From NCBI RefSeq assembly GCF_006715055.1, contig NZ_VFMN01000001.1:3782001-3846000 (forward strand): a stretch of DNA of 64,000 bases. The letters are read 5' to 3'. A model generated the notes under the pieces. The model saw only the letters and a program-made list of their open reading frames with translations. It searched no databases and was not told where the DNA came from. The DNA comes from Lapillicoccus jejuensis (lineage in GTDB: Bacteria; Actinomycetota; Actinomycetes; Actinomycetales; Dermatophilaceae). Shown one piece after another: positions 52,251 through 62,073 of the stretch; the stretch's first letter is position 1; each line of letters begins with the position of its first letter. Position numbers and translations under genes: made by a program.

Positions 52251-54578
52251 TCAGGCGTCGTCGCCCTCGTCCGACTCACCGTCGGTGATCTTGGTGCCGG
52301 TGATCCGGTAGACGTCGAAGACGCCGTCGATCTTGCGGACCGCGCGGATGACGGTGTCCAGGTGCGTGGGGTCGCCCATCTCGAACGTGAACCGCGAGAG
52401 CGCGACCCGGTCGCGCGAGGTGTGCACCGACGCGGACAGGATGTTGACGTGGTGGTCCGAGAGGACCCGCGTCACGTCGCTGAGCAGGCGGGAGCGGTCG
52501 AGCGCCTCGACCTGGAGCTGGACGAGGAAGACGCTGCTGGCGCTCGGCGCCCACTCGACGTCGATGAGCCGGTCCTGCTGGCGCAGCAGCGAGTCGGCGT
52601 TGGTGCAGTCGCGACGGTGGACCGACACGCCGCTCCCCCGGGTGACGAAGCCGAGGATCGGGTCGCCCGGCACCGGGGTGCAGCACTTGGCCAGCTTGAC
52701 CCACACGTCGGCCGTGCCGACGACGACGACGCCCGGGTCGCCGCCGCGCCGCGACCGGGCCCGGCTCGGGACGGTGGCCTCGGCGAGGTCCTCGCTGGCC
52801 CCCTCCTCGCCGCCGAGCGAGGTGACGAGCCGCTCGACGACGTGCTGCGCCGAGATGTGCCCCTCCCCGACGGCGGCGTACAGGCCGTCGATGTCGGGGT
52901 AGCGCAGGTCGCTGGCGATCCCGGTGAGCGTCTCCGAGGTCATCAGCCGCTGCAGCGGCAGGCCCTGCTTGCGCATCGCCTTGGCGATGGCGTCCTTGCC
53001 GGAGTCGATCGCCTCCTCGCGGCGCTCCTTGGAGAACCACTGGCGGATCTTGTTGCGGGCCCGCGCGCTCTTGACGAACTGGAGCCAGTCGCGGCTCGGG
53101 CCGGCGCCGTCGGCCTTGCTCGTGAGGACCTCGACGACGTCGCCGTTCTCCAGCGTCGACTCCAGCGGCACCAGCCGGCCGTTGACCCGGCCGCCGATGG
53201 TGTGGTGCCCGACCTCGGTGTGCACGGCGTAGGCGAAGTCGACCGGGGTCGACCCGGCCGGCAGCGAGACGACCTCACCCTTGGGCGTGAAGACGTAGAC
53301 CTCGCCGCCGTTCATCTCGAAGCGCAGCGAGTCGAGGAACTCCCCCGGGTCCTCGGTCTCGCGCTGCCAGTCGAGCAGCTGCTTGAGCCAGGCCATGTCG
53401 TTGGACGGTGCGCCCTTGCCCGGGTCGGGGACGACCTTGCCGTCCTCCTTGTACTTCCAGTGCGCGGCGACGCCGTACTCCGCCCGGCGGTGCATGGTGT
53501 GCGTGCGGATCTGGATCTCGACCGGCTTGCCCTGCGGGCCGATGACCGTCGTGTGCAGCGATTGGTACATGTTGAACTTCGGCATCGCGATGTAGTCCTT
53601 GAACCGCCCCGGCACCGGGTTCCACCGGGCGTGCAGGGCGCCCAGCGCGGCGTAGCAGTCGCGGACCGTCTCGACGAGGACGCGGACGGCGACGAGGTCG
53701 TAGATCTCCTCGAAGTCGCGGCCGCGCACGATCATCTTCTGGTAGACGGAGTAGTAGTGCTTCGGCCGGCCGGTGACGACGGACTTGATCTTGGCCCCGC
53801 GCAGGTCGTCGGTCACCTGACCGCGCACCTCCGCGAGGTACTCCTCGCGGGCGGGGGCGCGCTCGGCGACGAGCCGGACGATCTCGTCGTACACCTTGGG
53901 GTAGAGCGTCGCGAAGGACAGGTCCTCCAGCTCCCACTTGATGGTGTTCATGCCGAGCCGGTGGGCCAGCGGCGCGTAGATCTCCAGCGTCTCGTGGGCC
54001 TTGCGCTGCGCGGACTCGCGCGAGACGTAGCGCCACGTGCGGGCGTTGTGCAGCCGGTCGGCGAGCTTGATGACGAGCACGCGGATGTCGCGGGCCATCG
54101 CGACGATCATCTTGCGGACCGTCTCGGCCTGCGCCGCCTCGCCGTAGGTGACCTTGTCGAGCTTGGTCACCCCGTCGACCAGCCCGGCGATCTCCGCCCC
54201 GAACTCCCGCTTGAGCTGCTCCAGCCCGTACGCCGTGTCCTCGACCGTGTCGTGCAGCAGCGCCGCGGCGAGGGTGGTCGGGGTCATGCCGAGCTCGGCG
54301 AGGATCGTCGTCACCGCGAGCGGGTGCGTGATGTAGGGGTCGCCGCTCTTGCGCATCTGCCCGCGGTGGGCGTGCTCGGCGACGTCGTACGCCCGCTGGA
54401 TGAGCCCGAGGTCGGCCTTGGGGTGGGTGCTGCGCACCGTCTGCAGGATCGGCTCGAGGACGGGGTTGCTGGCCACCCGGGGGCCGCTGAACCGCGCCAG
54501 CCGGGCCCGCATGCGCAGGGGCGTCGTCGGCAGCGACGTCCCCACGGACGACGGCTCGACGTGCGCCTCCTCGCTCAT
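52251..54578 (-). CDS. rel: Bifunctional (p)ppGpp synthetase/hydrolase Rel
   Basis: A 775-residue RelA/SpoT homologue. The HD hydrolase domain has [23 protein letters not shown] and [13 protein letters not shown]. The synthetase domain holds [33 protein letters not shown] and [25 protein letters not shown] ([32 protein letters not shown]), zinc-finger-like [12 protein letters not shown] and C-terminal ACT ([25 protein letters not shown]) follow. It makes and degrades the stringent-response alarmone. ATG 54578 has TAGACT six bases upstream and no ribosome-binding site: leaderless. Confidence 0.97.
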   Translation of the reverse strand: MSEEAHVEPSSVGTSLPTTPLRMRARLARFSGPRVASNPVLEPILQTVRSTHPKADLGLIQRAYDVAEHAHRGQMRKSGDPYITHPLAVTTILAELGMTPTTLAAALLHDTVEDTAYGLEQLKREFGAEIAGLVDGVTKLDKVTYGEAAQAETVRKMIVAMARDIRVLVIKLADRLHNARTWRYVSRESAQRKAHETLEIYAPLAHRLGMNTIKWELEDLSFATLYPKVYDEIVRLVAERAPAREEYLAEVRGQVTDDLRGAKIKSVVTGRPKHYYSVYQKMIVRGRDFEEIYDLVAVRVLVETVRDCYAALGALHARWNPVPGRFKDYIAMPKFNMYQSLHTTVIGPQGKPVEIQIRTHTMHRRAEYGVAAHWKYKEDGKVVPDPGKGAPSNDMAWLKQLLDWQRETEDPGEFLDSLRFEMNGGEVYVFTPKGEVVSLPAGSTPVDFAYAVHTEVGHHTIGGRVNGRLVPLESTLENGDVVEVLTSKADGAGPSRDWLQFVKSARARNKIRQWFSKERREEAIDSGKDAIAKAMRKQGLPLQRLMTSETLTGIASDLRYPDIDGLYAAVGEGHISAQHVVERLVTSLGGEEGASEDLAEATVPSRARSRRGGDPGVVVVGTADVWVKLAKCCTPVPGDPILGFVTRGSGVSVHRRDCTNADSLLRQQDRLIDVEWAPSASSVFLVQLQVEALDRSRLLSDVTRVLSDHHVNILSASVHTSRDRVALSRFTFEMGDPTHLDTVIRAVRKIDGVFDVYRITGTKITDGESDEGDDA

Positions 54579-54584
54579 GACGGG

Positions 54585-54590
54585 AGTCTA
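54585..54590 (-). promoter_or_regulatory. -10 element for a leaderless rel transcript
   Basis: TAGACT on the minus strand ends 6 nt before the ATG of rel, so transcription should start at the start codon. It indicates that rel has its own promoter after apt. Confidence 0.5.
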
Positions 54591-54619
54591 GACGCCGTAC
54601 GACGCGTCGCCGCGCCGGC

Positions 54620-55177
54620 TCACGAGGTGAGCAGCGCGCGGACCTCGCGCCCGGGCAGGGCGTCGCGCCCGCGCAGGAAGCCGAGCTCGAGGACGACCTC
54701 GACCGCGGTGACCCGCGCTCCCCCGCGCTCGACGAGCTCGCAGGCGGCCGCCGCCGTGCCGCCGGTGGCGAGGACGTCGTCGAGGACGAGGACGCGGTCG
54801 CCTGCGGCGAAGGCCGTGGTCGCCACCTCGAGGGTGGCGCTGCCGTACTCCAGGTCGTAGGAGACGGAGCGCACCGGCGGCGGCAGCTTGCCGGCCTTGC
54901 GGACCGGGACGAAGCCGCGGCCCAGGGCGTGCGCGACGGCCGCGCCGAGGACGAAGCCGCGGGCCTCGATGCCGGCCACGAGGTCGACCCGGCCGTCCCA
55001 GTGCGCCGCCACGTCGGCGACGAGGGCGGAGAACGCGTCCGCGTCGGCCAGCAGCGGGCTGAAGTCCTTGAACAGGACGCCCGGCTGCGGGAAGTCCGGG
55101 ACGTCGCGCAGCAGCCCGTGGACCCGGGCCGCCAGCGCCGACCGGTCGGGCGCGGCGCCCGTCCCGGCCGGCGTCAC
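54620..55177 (-). CDS. apt: Adenine phosphoribosyltransferase
   Basis: A 185-residue type I phosphoribosyltransferase. The PRPP motif is RVLVLDDVLATGGTAAAACELVERGG, the substrate-side motif is VAGIEARGFVLGAAVAHALGRGFVPVRKAGKLP, and VPDFPQPGVLFKDFSPLL is the N-terminal Apt hallmark. It converts adenine and PRPP to AMP. Start GTG 55177 overlaps the secF stop as GTGA. Sits between secF and rel, as in mycobacteria. Confidence 0.95.
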   Translation of the reverse strand: MTPAGTGAAPDRSALAARVHGLLRDVPDFPQPGVLFKDFSPLLADADAFSALVADVAAHWDGRVDLVAGIEARGFVLGAAVAHALGRGFVPVRKAGKLPPPVRSVSYDLEYGSATLEVATTAFAAGDRVLVLDDVLATGGTAAAACELVERGGARVTAVEVVLELGFLRGRDALPGREVRALLTS

Positions 55178-56364
55178 CGCTTGGACTTCGGTGCCCGGCG
55201 CGGCTGCTGCCGCGGCCCGGACGACTGCGCCCACTTGTGGACCTCGCGGACCGAGCCCTCCGAGCGGACGACGCTCTGGTCCTCGCCCTCGACGACGACG
55301 CGGGGGGCGTCGTCGTCCTCGTCCTGCGGCTCGTCCTCGCGGCCGCCCGGGGCGCCGACCCCGGCCGCGACCGGGGTCCGCGCGCCCTGGCGCGACGACG
55401 ACTTGGTCACGACGTGGTCGAGCTCCTTGAGGGCGGGCTCGTTGCGGCGCAGGTCGACCAGCAGCGGGGTGGCGATGAAGATCGAGGAGTAGGCACCGAC
55501 CGCGATGCCGACGAACAGTGCGAGGCTGAGGTCGAGCAGCGTGCCGGGGCCGAGCTTCGTGAAGCCGACGACGAGGATCGCGGCGATGGGCAGCAGCGCC
55601 ACGACGGTCGTGTTGACCGAGCGGACCAGCGTCTGGTTGACCGCGAGGTTGGCGGCCTGCCGGTACGTCGAGCGACGGCTGGACAGCGCGGCCGCGGTGT
55701 TCTCGCGGACCTTGTCGAAGACGACGACCGTGTCGTAGAGCGAGTACCCGAGGATCGTCAGGAAGCCGATCATCGACGACGGCGTGATCTCGAACCCGAA
55801 GAGCGCGTAGATGCCGACGGTGATGACGAGGTCGTGCAGGAGCGCCACCAGACCGGACACGGCCATCTTCCAGGTGCGGAAGTAGAGAGCCATGAAGATG
55901 GCGACGACGACGAGGAAGATGACCAGGCCCTGGATCGCCTTCTGGCTGACCGACGCCCCCCACGAGGGACCGATGAGCGAGGCCGACACGGCGTCGGCGT
56001 TGACGCCGAACTGGCTCTGCAGCGCGGACTTCGCGGCGTCCTGCTTGTCGCCGGCCGCCTCGGTCTCGACCCGGACCGAGTTGCCGCCGATGACCGTGGC
56101 GACGATGTTGCCGGGGATCCCGGCCTGGCTCATCGCCGCGTCGGCCTTCTGCTCGTAGTTCGCCGTCGAGGCGACGTTGCTGACCCGGAACTCCGAGCCG
56201 CCGCGGAACTCGATGCCGAAGTTGAGGCCGCGGGCGAAGACGCCGACGAGGGCCAGCACGATGAGGACGCCGGAGATCGCGTACCAGGTCTTCTGCCGAC
56301 CGATGAAGTCGATCGACCGCTTGCCGGTGTAGAGGTCGTTGCCGACCCGGGCGAAGTTGAACAT
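55174..56364 (-). CDS. secF: Protein translocase subunit SecF
   Basis: A 396-residue membrane protein with six helices. N-terminal YTGKRSIDFIGRQKTWYAISGVLIVLALVGVFARGLNFGIEFRGGSEFRV is typical. VLTILGYSLYDTVVVFDKVREN is the conserved RND-type block, and GTLLDLSLALFVGIAVGAYSSIFIATPLL closes the pore domain. A charged C-terminal tail of about 80 residues is cytoplasmic. With SecD it completes export of preproteins using the proton gradient. ATG 56364, 3 bp after secD. Confidence 0.96.
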   Translation of the reverse strand: MFNFARVGNDLYTGKRSIDFIGRQKTWYAISGVLIVLALVGVFARGLNFGIEFRGGSEFRVSNVASTANYEQKADAAMSQAGIPGNIVATVIGGNSVRVETEAAGDKQDAAKSALQSQFGVNADAVSASLIGPSWGASVSQKAIQGLVIFLVVVAIFMALYFRTWKMAVSGLVALLHDLVITVGIYALFGFEITPSSMIGFLTILGYSLYDTVVVFDKVRENTAAALSSRRSTYRQAANLAVNQTLVRSVNTTVVALLPIAAILVVGFTKLGPGTLLDLSLALFVGIAVGAYSSIFIATPLLVDLRRNEPALKELDHVVTKSSSRQGARTPVAAGVGAPGGREDEPQDEDDDAPRVVVEGEDQSVVRSEGSVREVHKWAQSSGPRQQPRRAPKSKR

Positions 56365-56367
56365 GGG

Positions 56368-58284
56368 TCAGGCCTTCCCCTCGGCGGAGGCGCCGCGGAC
56401 GGCGGCCGCCGCGGGCTTCGTACCGGCGCCGGTGGCGGTCCCGGTCTCGGTGCTGCCGCGCGGACCGGAGAACTGGCCGCGGCCGACGTACCGGACCTTG
56501 GCGCCGAGGCGCTCCGGGTCGAGCCCGGACCAACGGTGACCGCCGCCGAAGAACGTCGTGCGGGCCAGGAGTGCGACGACCGGGTGCGTGAAGAGCATGA
56601 CGACGGCGAGGTCGATGATCGTCGTCACGCCGAGCGTGAAGGCGAACCCGCGCACGTTCGACGCGGCCAGCAGGTAGAGCACGATCGCGGCGAGGAAGTT
56701 GACCGCGTCGGCGGCGAGGATGGTGCGCCGGGCGCGGGCCCAGCCGGCCTCGACGGCGGCGACGAGCGGGCGGCCCTCGCGGACCTCGTCGCGAATGCGC
56801 TCGAAGTAGACGATGAAGCTGTCGGCGGTGACGCCGATGGCGACGATGACGCCGGTGACCCCCGCCATGGTGAGGCGGAAGTTGTAGGACCAGCCGAGCA
56901 GCACGAGCGCGAAGTAGGTGATGACGGAGGCCACGACGAGCGAGGCCACGGTGACCAGGCCGAGCAGGCGGTACTGGAAGAGCGAGTACACGACGACGAG
57001 CAGCAGGCCGATGAGACCGGCGATGAGGCCGAGGCGCAGCTGCTCGTTGCCGAGGGTCGGGCTGACGTCGTCCTGGGTCTGCAGCTGGAAGGACAGCGGC
57101 AGGGCGCCGAACTTCAGCTGCTGGGCGAGGTCGCGGGCGCTGTCGATGGTGAACGAGCCGGTGATGCTGGCCTGGCCGTTGGTGATCGCGGCGTTCGTCC
57201 GCGGCGCCGAGACGACCTGCTTGTCGAGGACGATGGCGAACTGGTTCTGCGCGCCCTGCAGGCCGAGCAGGCGGGTCGTGACGTCACCGAACTTCTTGGC
57301 GCCCTCGCCCGTGAAGGTCAGGGCGACCTCGACGACGTTGGTCGGCTGGCCGTTGGGGCCGGTCTGGTAGCCGGACGTGGCGTCGGCGATCTCCGAACCG
57401 TCGACCTCGACCGGGCCGAGGATGTACTTCGTCGACCGGTCCGAGGAGCAGGCGACGAGCGGCTTGTCGGGGTCGTCGACCGCCGAGGACTGGTTCTCCG
57501 GCTTGGAGCAGTCGAGCTCGGTGAAGGCCTTCTGGATGTCGGGGGTGATCCAGGCGGTGTCGCTCGCGCTCGTCGGCTTCGTCGACGGGGTGTCGGTCGG
57601 CTGGTCGAGCGTCGGGTTGGCGGTGCTGGTCGCGGTGGCCGCGCCGGTGGTGGCCGTCGCGGCCCCGGTCGTCGCGGTGCCGGTCGGCGAGGTGGTGTCC
57701 TGGCGCAGCGCCTGCGGGATCGCGGCGTTGGCGGCGGAGCTCGTCGCGGCGGCGGTACCGGGGTCGGTGGTGAAGACCGGGGCGGGGGTCGTGGCCGTGG
57801 GCTTCGAGGTCGTGCTGGGGGTGGCCGTGCCGGTCGCCGTCCCCGTGGCGGTCGAGGTCGGGGTGGGCTGCGCGGCCTGCGGCGAGCCCGCTCCGTCGAC
57901 GAGGACGGCCCGGAAGCGCAGCTGCGAGGGCTTGCGGATCGCGTCGAGGGTCTGCTTGCTCGGCGACCCCGGGATGTCCACGACGATGTTGCGCCCGCCC
58001 TGGGTGGAGACCTCGGCCTCCGCGACGCCGTACGCGTTGACGCGCTGCTCGATGATGTCGCGGGCCTTGTCGAGCTGGCCCTGGTTGACGGTCGCGCCGG
58101 GCGTGGTGAGCACCGGCTCGAGGACCATCTCCGTGCCGCCCTCGAGGTCGAGGCCGAGCTTCGGGGTCCACTGGCCGCCGCCCCACGCCGCGGCGGCACC
58201 GGAGCCGCCGACGAGCAGGACGAGGACCACGACGAGGCCCAGGAGGACCTGCCGGGGCCGACGGGTGCGCGGGTCTCGTGCCAC
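56368..58284 (-). CDS. secD: Protein translocase subunit SecD
   Basis: A 638-residue membrane protein: first helix VLLGLVVVLVLLVGG, then KLGLDLEGGTEMVLEPV and VNAYGVAEAEVSTQGGRNIVVDIPGSPSKQTLDAI of the periplasmic part. Five C-terminal helices include AGLIGLLLVVVYSLFQYRLLGLVTVASLVVASV and AGVTGVIVAIGVTADSFIVYFERIRDEVREGR. Between about residues 137 and 245 lies a Thr/Pro/Ala-rich insertion (TSTATGTATGTATPSTTSKP). This lengthens the extracytoplasmic domain compared with E. coli. GTG 58284. Works with SecF and YajC. Confidence 0.95.
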   Translation of the reverse strand: MARDPRTRRPRQVLLGLVVVLVLLVGGSGAAAAWGGGQWTPKLGLDLEGGTEMVLEPVLTTPGATVNQGQLDKARDIIEQRVNAYGVAEAEVSTQGGRNIVVDIPGSPSKQTLDAIRKPSQLRFRAVLVDGAGSPQAAQPTPTSTATGTATGTATPSTTSKPTATTPAPVFTTDPGTAAATSSAANAAIPQALRQDTTSPTGTATTGAATATTGAATATSTANPTLDQPTDTPSTKPTSASDTAWITPDIQKAFTELDCSKPENQSSAVDDPDKPLVACSSDRSTKYILGPVEVDGSEIADATSGYQTGPNGQPTNVVEVALTFTGEGAKKFGDVTTRLLGLQGAQNQFAIVLDKQVVSAPRTNAAITNGQASITGSFTIDSARDLAQQLKFGALPLSFQLQTQDDVSPTLGNEQLRLGLIAGLIGLLLVVVYSLFQYRLLGLVTVASLVVASVITYFALVLLGWSYNFRLTMAGVTGVIVAIGVTADSFIVYFERIRDEVREGRPLVAAVEAGWARARRTILAADAVNFLAAIVLYLLAASNVRGFAFTLGVTTIIDLAVVMLFTHPVVALLARTTFFGGGHRWSGLDPERLGAKVRYVGRGQFSGPRGSTETGTATGAGTKPAAAAVRGASAEGKA

Positions 58285-58287
58285 GGC

Positions 58288-58641
58288 CTACTTCTCCTCG
58301 GGGCGGGCGGCCGGGTCGACGGTCGTCGAGGGCGCGTCCACGGGGCTGGTGGTCTCGGAGGTCACCGGCGAGCTCGTCGCGGGGGCGGCGGGGTCCCGCG
58401 GGACGGTGAGGGCCACGGCGCGGCGGTCGAACTTCACCACCGTGCCCGGCGCGATCTCGAGGTGGACGACGCCGTCACCGAGCTCGGCGACGGTGCCGAA
58501 GAGGCCCGACGTCGTGCAGACCTCGTCACCGACGGTGATGGAGTCCTGCAGGTCGAGCGCGGCCTTCTGCCGGCGGCGCTGGCTCCAGAACATGAAGCCG
58601 ACCAGCCCCAGGAGCAGGACGGGCAGCAGCAGCGATTCCAT
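58288..58641 (-). CDS. yajC: Preprotein translocase subunit YajC
   Basis: A 117-residue single-pass protein: N-terminal helix SLLLPVLLLGLVGFMFWSQRRRQK followed by the conserved domain DSITVGDEVCTTSGLFGTVAELGDGVVHLEIAPGTVVKFDRRAVALTV. An acidic Thr/Pro tail follows. Start ATG 58641; the in-frame upstream stretch lacks homology. Leads the yajC-secD-secF operon. Confidence 0.95.
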   Translation of the reverse strand: MESLLLPVLLLGLVGFMFWSQRRRQKAALDLQDSITVGDEVCTTSGLFGTVAELGDGVVHLEIAPGTVVKFDRRAVALTVPRDPAAPATSSPVTSETTSPVDAPSTTVDPAARPEEK

Positions 58642-58752
58642 CAGCGATGAGTCCTCACGAGTGGTCCCCGGTCCTCCGGGAGGCGGTGCGGTCCTGCGAC
58701 CCAACGAGTCGCGGTGCGCACGAGTGCCGGCGGACGCCGACGTGCCCGCGGA

Positions 58753-58758
58753 AGTCTA
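58753..58758 (-). promoter_or_regulatory. -10 element of the yajC-secDF operon
   Basis: TAGACT on the minus strand; start near 58746 with a leader of about 105 nt. TTGGTG lies 19 bases further upstream, a poor -35. The rest of the 238-bp gap (58642-58879) holds only the ruvB terminator. Confidence 0.4.
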
Positions 58759-58830
58759 GGTGAGGGGTCCGGATCACACCAAAGCAGGCGAGCGTACGGC
58801 GCGCCCCCGCTCGCCACCACCGTCCCCGCT

Positions 58831-58874
58831 GCGTCCGCAGCGGCGAGGCACCGGTGCCGCGGCGGTGCGGACGC
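58831..58874 (-). terminator. ruvB terminator; copy 2 of the 44-bp stem-loop
   Basis: Outer arms GCGTCCGCA and TGCGGACGC pair perfectly; the middle (GCGGCG / GCGGCGG) pairs imperfectly; the core is the same GGCACCGGTGCC palindrome seen at 24261-24304. It begins 6 bp after the ruvB stop. Confidence 0.75.
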
Positions 58875-58879
58875 TGCGG

Positions 58880-60016
58880 TCAGCCACGGAAGCGGCCGGC
58901 GTCGCCGGCGTCGTCCAGGGGCAGCACGGGCTGGCCCGCGACCCCGGCGGGCGGGACGAGGCGCAGGTGCTCGAAGGCGGCGGCCGTGGCGGCCCGGCCC
59001 CGTGGGGTGCGCACGATGAGCCCCTCGCGCACGAGGAACGGCTCGGCGACCGTCTCGACGGTGTCGGTCTCCTCCCCCACGGCGACGGCGAGGGTCGACA
59101 GCCCCACCGGGCCGCCGGCGAAGCGCCGGCACAGCGCCTCGAGCACGGCCCGGTCGAGGCGGTCCAGGCCCCGGTCGTCGACGTCGAACAGCGCGAGCGC
59201 GGTGCGGGCGGCCACGAGGTCGACCCGGCCGTCGCCGTGCACCTGGGCCCAGTCGCGGACCCGGCGCAGCAGCCGGTTGGCGATGCGGGGGGTGCCGCGC
59301 GAGCGCAGGGCGATCTCCCGGATGCCGTCGGCGGCCGCCTCGACCCCGAGCAGCCGGGCCGAGCGGTGCAGGATGGTGACGAGGTCGTCGGTGGCGTAGA
59401 AGTCGAGGTGCCCGGTGAAGCCGAAGCGGTCGCGCAGCGGAGCCGGCAGCAGCCCCGCCCGGGTGGTCGCCCCGACGACGGTGAACGGCGGCAGCTCGAG
59501 CGGGATGGCCGTCGCCCCCGGTCCCTTGCCGACGATGACGTCGACGCGGAAGTCCTCCATGGCCAGGTAGAGCATCTCCTCGGCCGAGCGGGACATCCGG
59601 TGGATCTCGTCGAGGAAGAGCACCTCGCCCTCGGCCAGGCTGGACAGGATCGAGGCGAGGTCGCCGGCGTGCTGGATGGCCGGTCCGGAGGTGACCCGGA
59701 TCGGCTGCTGGAGCTCGGCGGCGACGATCATCGCCAGCGTCGTCTTGCCCAGCCCGGGCGGCCCGGACAGCAGGACGTGGTCGGGCGGGGTGCCGCGCCG
59801 CCTGGCCGCCTCGAGGACGAGCGCGAGCTGGTCGCGCACCCGCGGCTGCCCGGGGAACTCCTCGAGCCGCTTGGGCCGCAGCGCGGCCTCGACCTGGCGC
59901 TCCCCCTCGTCGCCGACCGGGTCGACGACCCGGGCGGTGGCGTCGTACGAGCCGTCGTCGGCGGGGTCCCAGCCCCGCTCGTCACCCTCTCCCGGCCGGT
60001 GCGGCACCGCGGTCAC
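58880..60016 (-). CDS. ruvB: Holliday junction branch-migration ATPase RuvB
   Basis: A 378-residue AAA+ motor. Walker A is [20 protein letters not shown] (about 88), Walker [40 protein letters not shown], and sensor 1 [22 protein letters not shown]. The winged-helix C-terminal domain is [33 protein letters not shown]. An extra N-terminal 30 residues are acidic. GTG 60016 overlaps the ruvA stop. It migrates Holliday junctions with RuvA. Confidence 0.97.
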   Translation of the reverse strand: MTAVPHRPGEGDERGWDPADDGSYDATARVVDPVGDEGERQVEAALRPKRLEEFPGQPRVRDQLALVLEAARRRGTPPDHVLLSGPPGLGKTTLAMIVAAELQQPIRVTSGPAIQHAGDLASILSSLAEGEVLFLDEIHRMSRSAEEMLYLAMEDFRVDVIVGKGPGATAIPLELPPFTVVGATTRAGLLPAPLRDRFGFTGHLDFYATDDLVTILHRSARLLGVEAAADGIREIALRSRGTPRIANRLLRRVRDWAQVHGDGRVDLVAARTALALFDVDDRGLDRLDRAVLEALCRRFAGGPVGLSTLAVAVGEETDTVETVAEPFLVREGLIVRTPRGRAATAAAFEHLRLVPPAGVAGQPVLPLDDAGDAGRFRG

Positions 60017-60615
60017 CGGCCCAGCACCTGCAGCGCGGCCTTGAGCAGCGCCGCGACGGGGGTGTCGGCCGCCGGCTGGGTGCCGGCGACGGCCGCGACG
60101 GCGTCGTCGGCCTGCTTGGTGCTCCAGCCCAGGCCGACCAGGGCCTCCTGGACCTGGCCCTGCCAGGCGGCGGTGGCCGGCTGCCCGGCGGCGACGGCGG
60201 CTCCGCCGGCGCCGACGACCCCGATCTTGTCGCGCAGCTCGAGGACGAGCCGCTCCGCGCCCTTGCGGCCGATGCCCGGGACCTTGGTGAGCGTGAGGAC
60301 GTCGCCGCTGCCCACCGCGGCCCGCAGCGCGTCCGGCGGGTGCACCGCGAGCATGGCCAGCGCCAGGCGCGGCCCGACGCCGGAGACCGTCTGGACGGTC
60401 TCGAAGACGCTGCGCTCGTCGTCGTCGGCGAACCCGTAGAGCGTGAGGGAGTCCTCACGGACGACGAGGCTGGTCGCCAGCCGCGCCTGCTGGCCCGAGC
60501 GCAGGGCGGCCGCGGTCGCCGGGGTCGTGTGCACGAGCAGCCCGACGCCGCCCACCTCGACGACGACCTGGTCCAGCCCGGCCCGCAGGACGGTGCCGTG
60601 CACCGACGCGATCAC
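60013..60615 (-). CDS. ruvA: Holliday junction protein RuvA
   Basis: A 200-residue junction-binding protein: OB-fold [36 protein letters not shown], two helix-hairpin-helix motifs ([26 protein letters not shown] and [21 protein letters not shown]), and a C-terminal RuvB-binding domain ([23 protein letters not shown]). Start GTG 60615 overlaps the ruvC stop as GTGA. Confidence 0.97.
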   Translation of the reverse strand: MIASVHGTVLRAGLDQVVVEVGGVGLLVHTTPATAAALRSGQQARLATSLVVREDSLTLYGFADDDERSVFETVQTVSGVGPRLALAMLAVHPPDALRAAVGSGDVLTLTKVPGIGRKGAERLVLELRDKIGVVGAGGAAVAAGQPATAAWQGQVQEALVGLGWSTKQADDAVAAVAGTQPAADTPVAALLKAALQVLGR

Positions 60616-61172
60616 CGGGCCACCGCCCGCGGGGGGCGGGAGGACGCCGTACGGCGCCCCGCCTGCGCGGCGACCGCCTCGGCCAGCCGCGACTGGGTGC
60701 CGCCGCGCCACACCTGGCAGATCGCCAGGGCGAGTGCGTCGGCGGCGTCGGCGGGCCTCGGCGCGGCGTCGAGGGACAGCAGGCGGGTGACCATCGTCGT
60801 CACCTGCGCCTTGTCGGCCCGCCCGGAGCCGGTGACGGCGGCCTTGACCTCGGTCGGGGTGTGCAGGCGCACCGGGATGCCCCGACGGGTGGCGGCGAGC
60901 ATCGCGACGGCCGAGGCCTGGGCCGTGCCCATGACGCTGGCGACGTTGGCGTCGGCGAAGACCCGCTCTATGGCGACGACGTCGGGTCGGTGCCGCTCGA
61001 CCCACGTCTCCAGCTCGGCCTCGAGGGCGAGCAGGCGCAGCGGGATCTCGTCGCTGGTGCGGGTGCGCACGACGCCGACCGCGACCATCGCCAGCGGCCG
61101 ACCGGGCACCCCCTCGACGACGCCGATGCCGCACCGGGTCAGGCCGGGGTCGACGCCGAGGACGCGGGGCAT
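60612..61172 (-). CDS. ruvC: Crossover junction endodeoxyribonuclease RuvC
   Basis: A 186-residue Holliday junction resolvase of the RNase H fold. Catalytic acids are in [19 protein letters not shown] (Asp8), [29 protein letters not shown], and the C-terminal [18 protein letters not shown] (Asp residues). It nicks paired strands of the junction after branch migration by RuvAB. ATG 61172, first gene of the ruvCAB operon, with a LexA-like box about 38 bp upstream. Confidence 0.97.
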   Translation of the reverse strand: MPRVLGVDPGLTRCGIGVVEGVPGRPLAMVAVGVVRTRTSDEIPLRLLALEAELETWVERHRPDVVAIERVFADANVASVMGTAQASAVAMLAATRRGIPVRLHTPTEVKAAVTGSGRADKAQVTTMVTRLLSLDAAPRPADAADALALAICQVWRGGTQSRLAEAVAAQAGRRTASSRPPRAVAR

Positions 61173-61209
61173 CGGGCTCCTTGCTGCTGGTGGGGGTCCG
61201 GGCCGCGCC

Positions 61210-61223
61210 CGAACAGGTGTTCG
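61210..61223. promoter_or_regulatory. LexA (SOS) box upstream of ruvC
   Basis: CGAAC-4-GTTCG (61210-61223) matches the core of the actinobacterial SOS box TCGAACNNNNGTTCGA; the outermost T and A are replaced by C and G. It overlaps a second palindrome, GTTCGG-CA-CCGAAC (61219-61232). The site lies 38 bp before the ruvC ATG. Confidence 0.65.
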
Positions 61224-61244
61224 GCACCGAACGTACCCCGGACG

Positions 61245-61283
61245 CGACGTGGGGCCCCGGCGGCACGCCGGGGCCCCACGTCG
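61245..61283 (-). terminator. Strong hairpin terminator after yebC
   Basis: Perfect 18-bp arms (61245-61262 and 61266-61283) around a 3-nt loop, 24 bp past the yebC stop. No U-tract. It isolates the pdxT-yebC transcript from ruvC. Confidence 0.75.
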
Positions 61284-61307
61284 GGTGCGAGCAGGGGCGA
61301 GGTGGTC

Positions 61308-62063
61308 CTACTCCTCGTCGAGCTCGGCGAGGACGTCGTCCGGGACGTCGCCGTTGGCGTAGACGTTCTGGACGTCGTCGGAGTCCTCGAGGGCCTCGAG
61401 CACGCGGAACATCTTCTTGGCGCCCTCGGCGTCGAGCGGGACCTGGAGGTTCGGCACCCAGGAGGCCTCGGCCGAGTCGTAGTCGATGCCGGCCTGCTGG
61501 ACGGCGGTGCGGATGGCCACGAAGTCGCTGGCGTCGCTGACGATCTCGAAGGTCTCGCCGAGGTCGTTGACCTCCTCGGCGCCCGCGTCGAGGACGACCT
61601 CCAGCAGCTGGTCCTCGGTCAGCGAGCCCTTGGGCACCTGGACGACGCCCTTGCGGTCGAAGACGTAGGCGACCGAGCCCGGGTCGGCGAGCTGCCCGCC
61701 GTTCTTGTTCAGCGCCGTGCGCACCTCGGCCGCGGCGCGGTTGCGGTTGTCGGTGAGGCACTCGATGAGGACGGCGACACCACCGGGGGCGTAGCCCTCG
61801 TAGGTGATGGTCTGCCAGTCCGAGCCGCCGGCCTCGGCGCCGCTGCCGCGCTTGACGGCGCGGTCGATGTTGTCGTTGGGGACCGACGTCTTCTTCGCCT
61901 TCTGGATGGCGTCGTAGAGCGTCGGGTTGCCGGCCGGGTCACCGCCGCCGCTGCGCGCGGCGACCTCGATGTTCTTGATGAGCTTGGCGAACAGCTTGCC
62001 GCGCTTGGCGTCGATGGCCGCCTTCTTGTGCTTCGTGGTGGCCCATTTGGAGTGGCCGCTCAT
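61308..62063 (-). CDS. yebC: YebC/PmpR-family DNA-binding regulatory protein
   Basis: A 251-residue member of the YebC family. N-terminal [37 protein letters not shown] is diagnostic, with [27 protein letters not shown] and [36 protein letters not shown]. Two following domains end with [22 protein letters not shown]. Members act as transcription regulators or as translation factors at proline stretches. ATG 62063, 10 bp after pdxT. Confidence 0.95.
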   Translation of the reverse strand: MSGHSKWATTKHKKAAIDAKRGKLFAKLIKNIEVAARSGGGDPAGNPTLYDAIQKAKKTSVPNDNIDRAVKRGSGAEAGGSDWQTITYEGYAPGGVAVLIECLTDNRNRAAAEVRTALNKNGGQLADPGSVAYVFDRKGVVQVPKGSLTEDQLLEVVLDAGAEEVNDLGETFEIVSDASDFVAIRTAVQQAGIDYDSAEASWVPNLQVPLDAEGAKKMFRVLEALEDSDDVQNVYANGDVPDDVLAELDEE

Positions 62064-62073
62064 GCGCGTTCCC

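Noticed and set aside
52126-52311. Small open frames through the 51-bp repeats on both strands
   Set aside because: The 51-bp period keeps any frame open by itself; there is no ribosome-binding site and the frames run into rel. The hairpin structure explains the repeats better.
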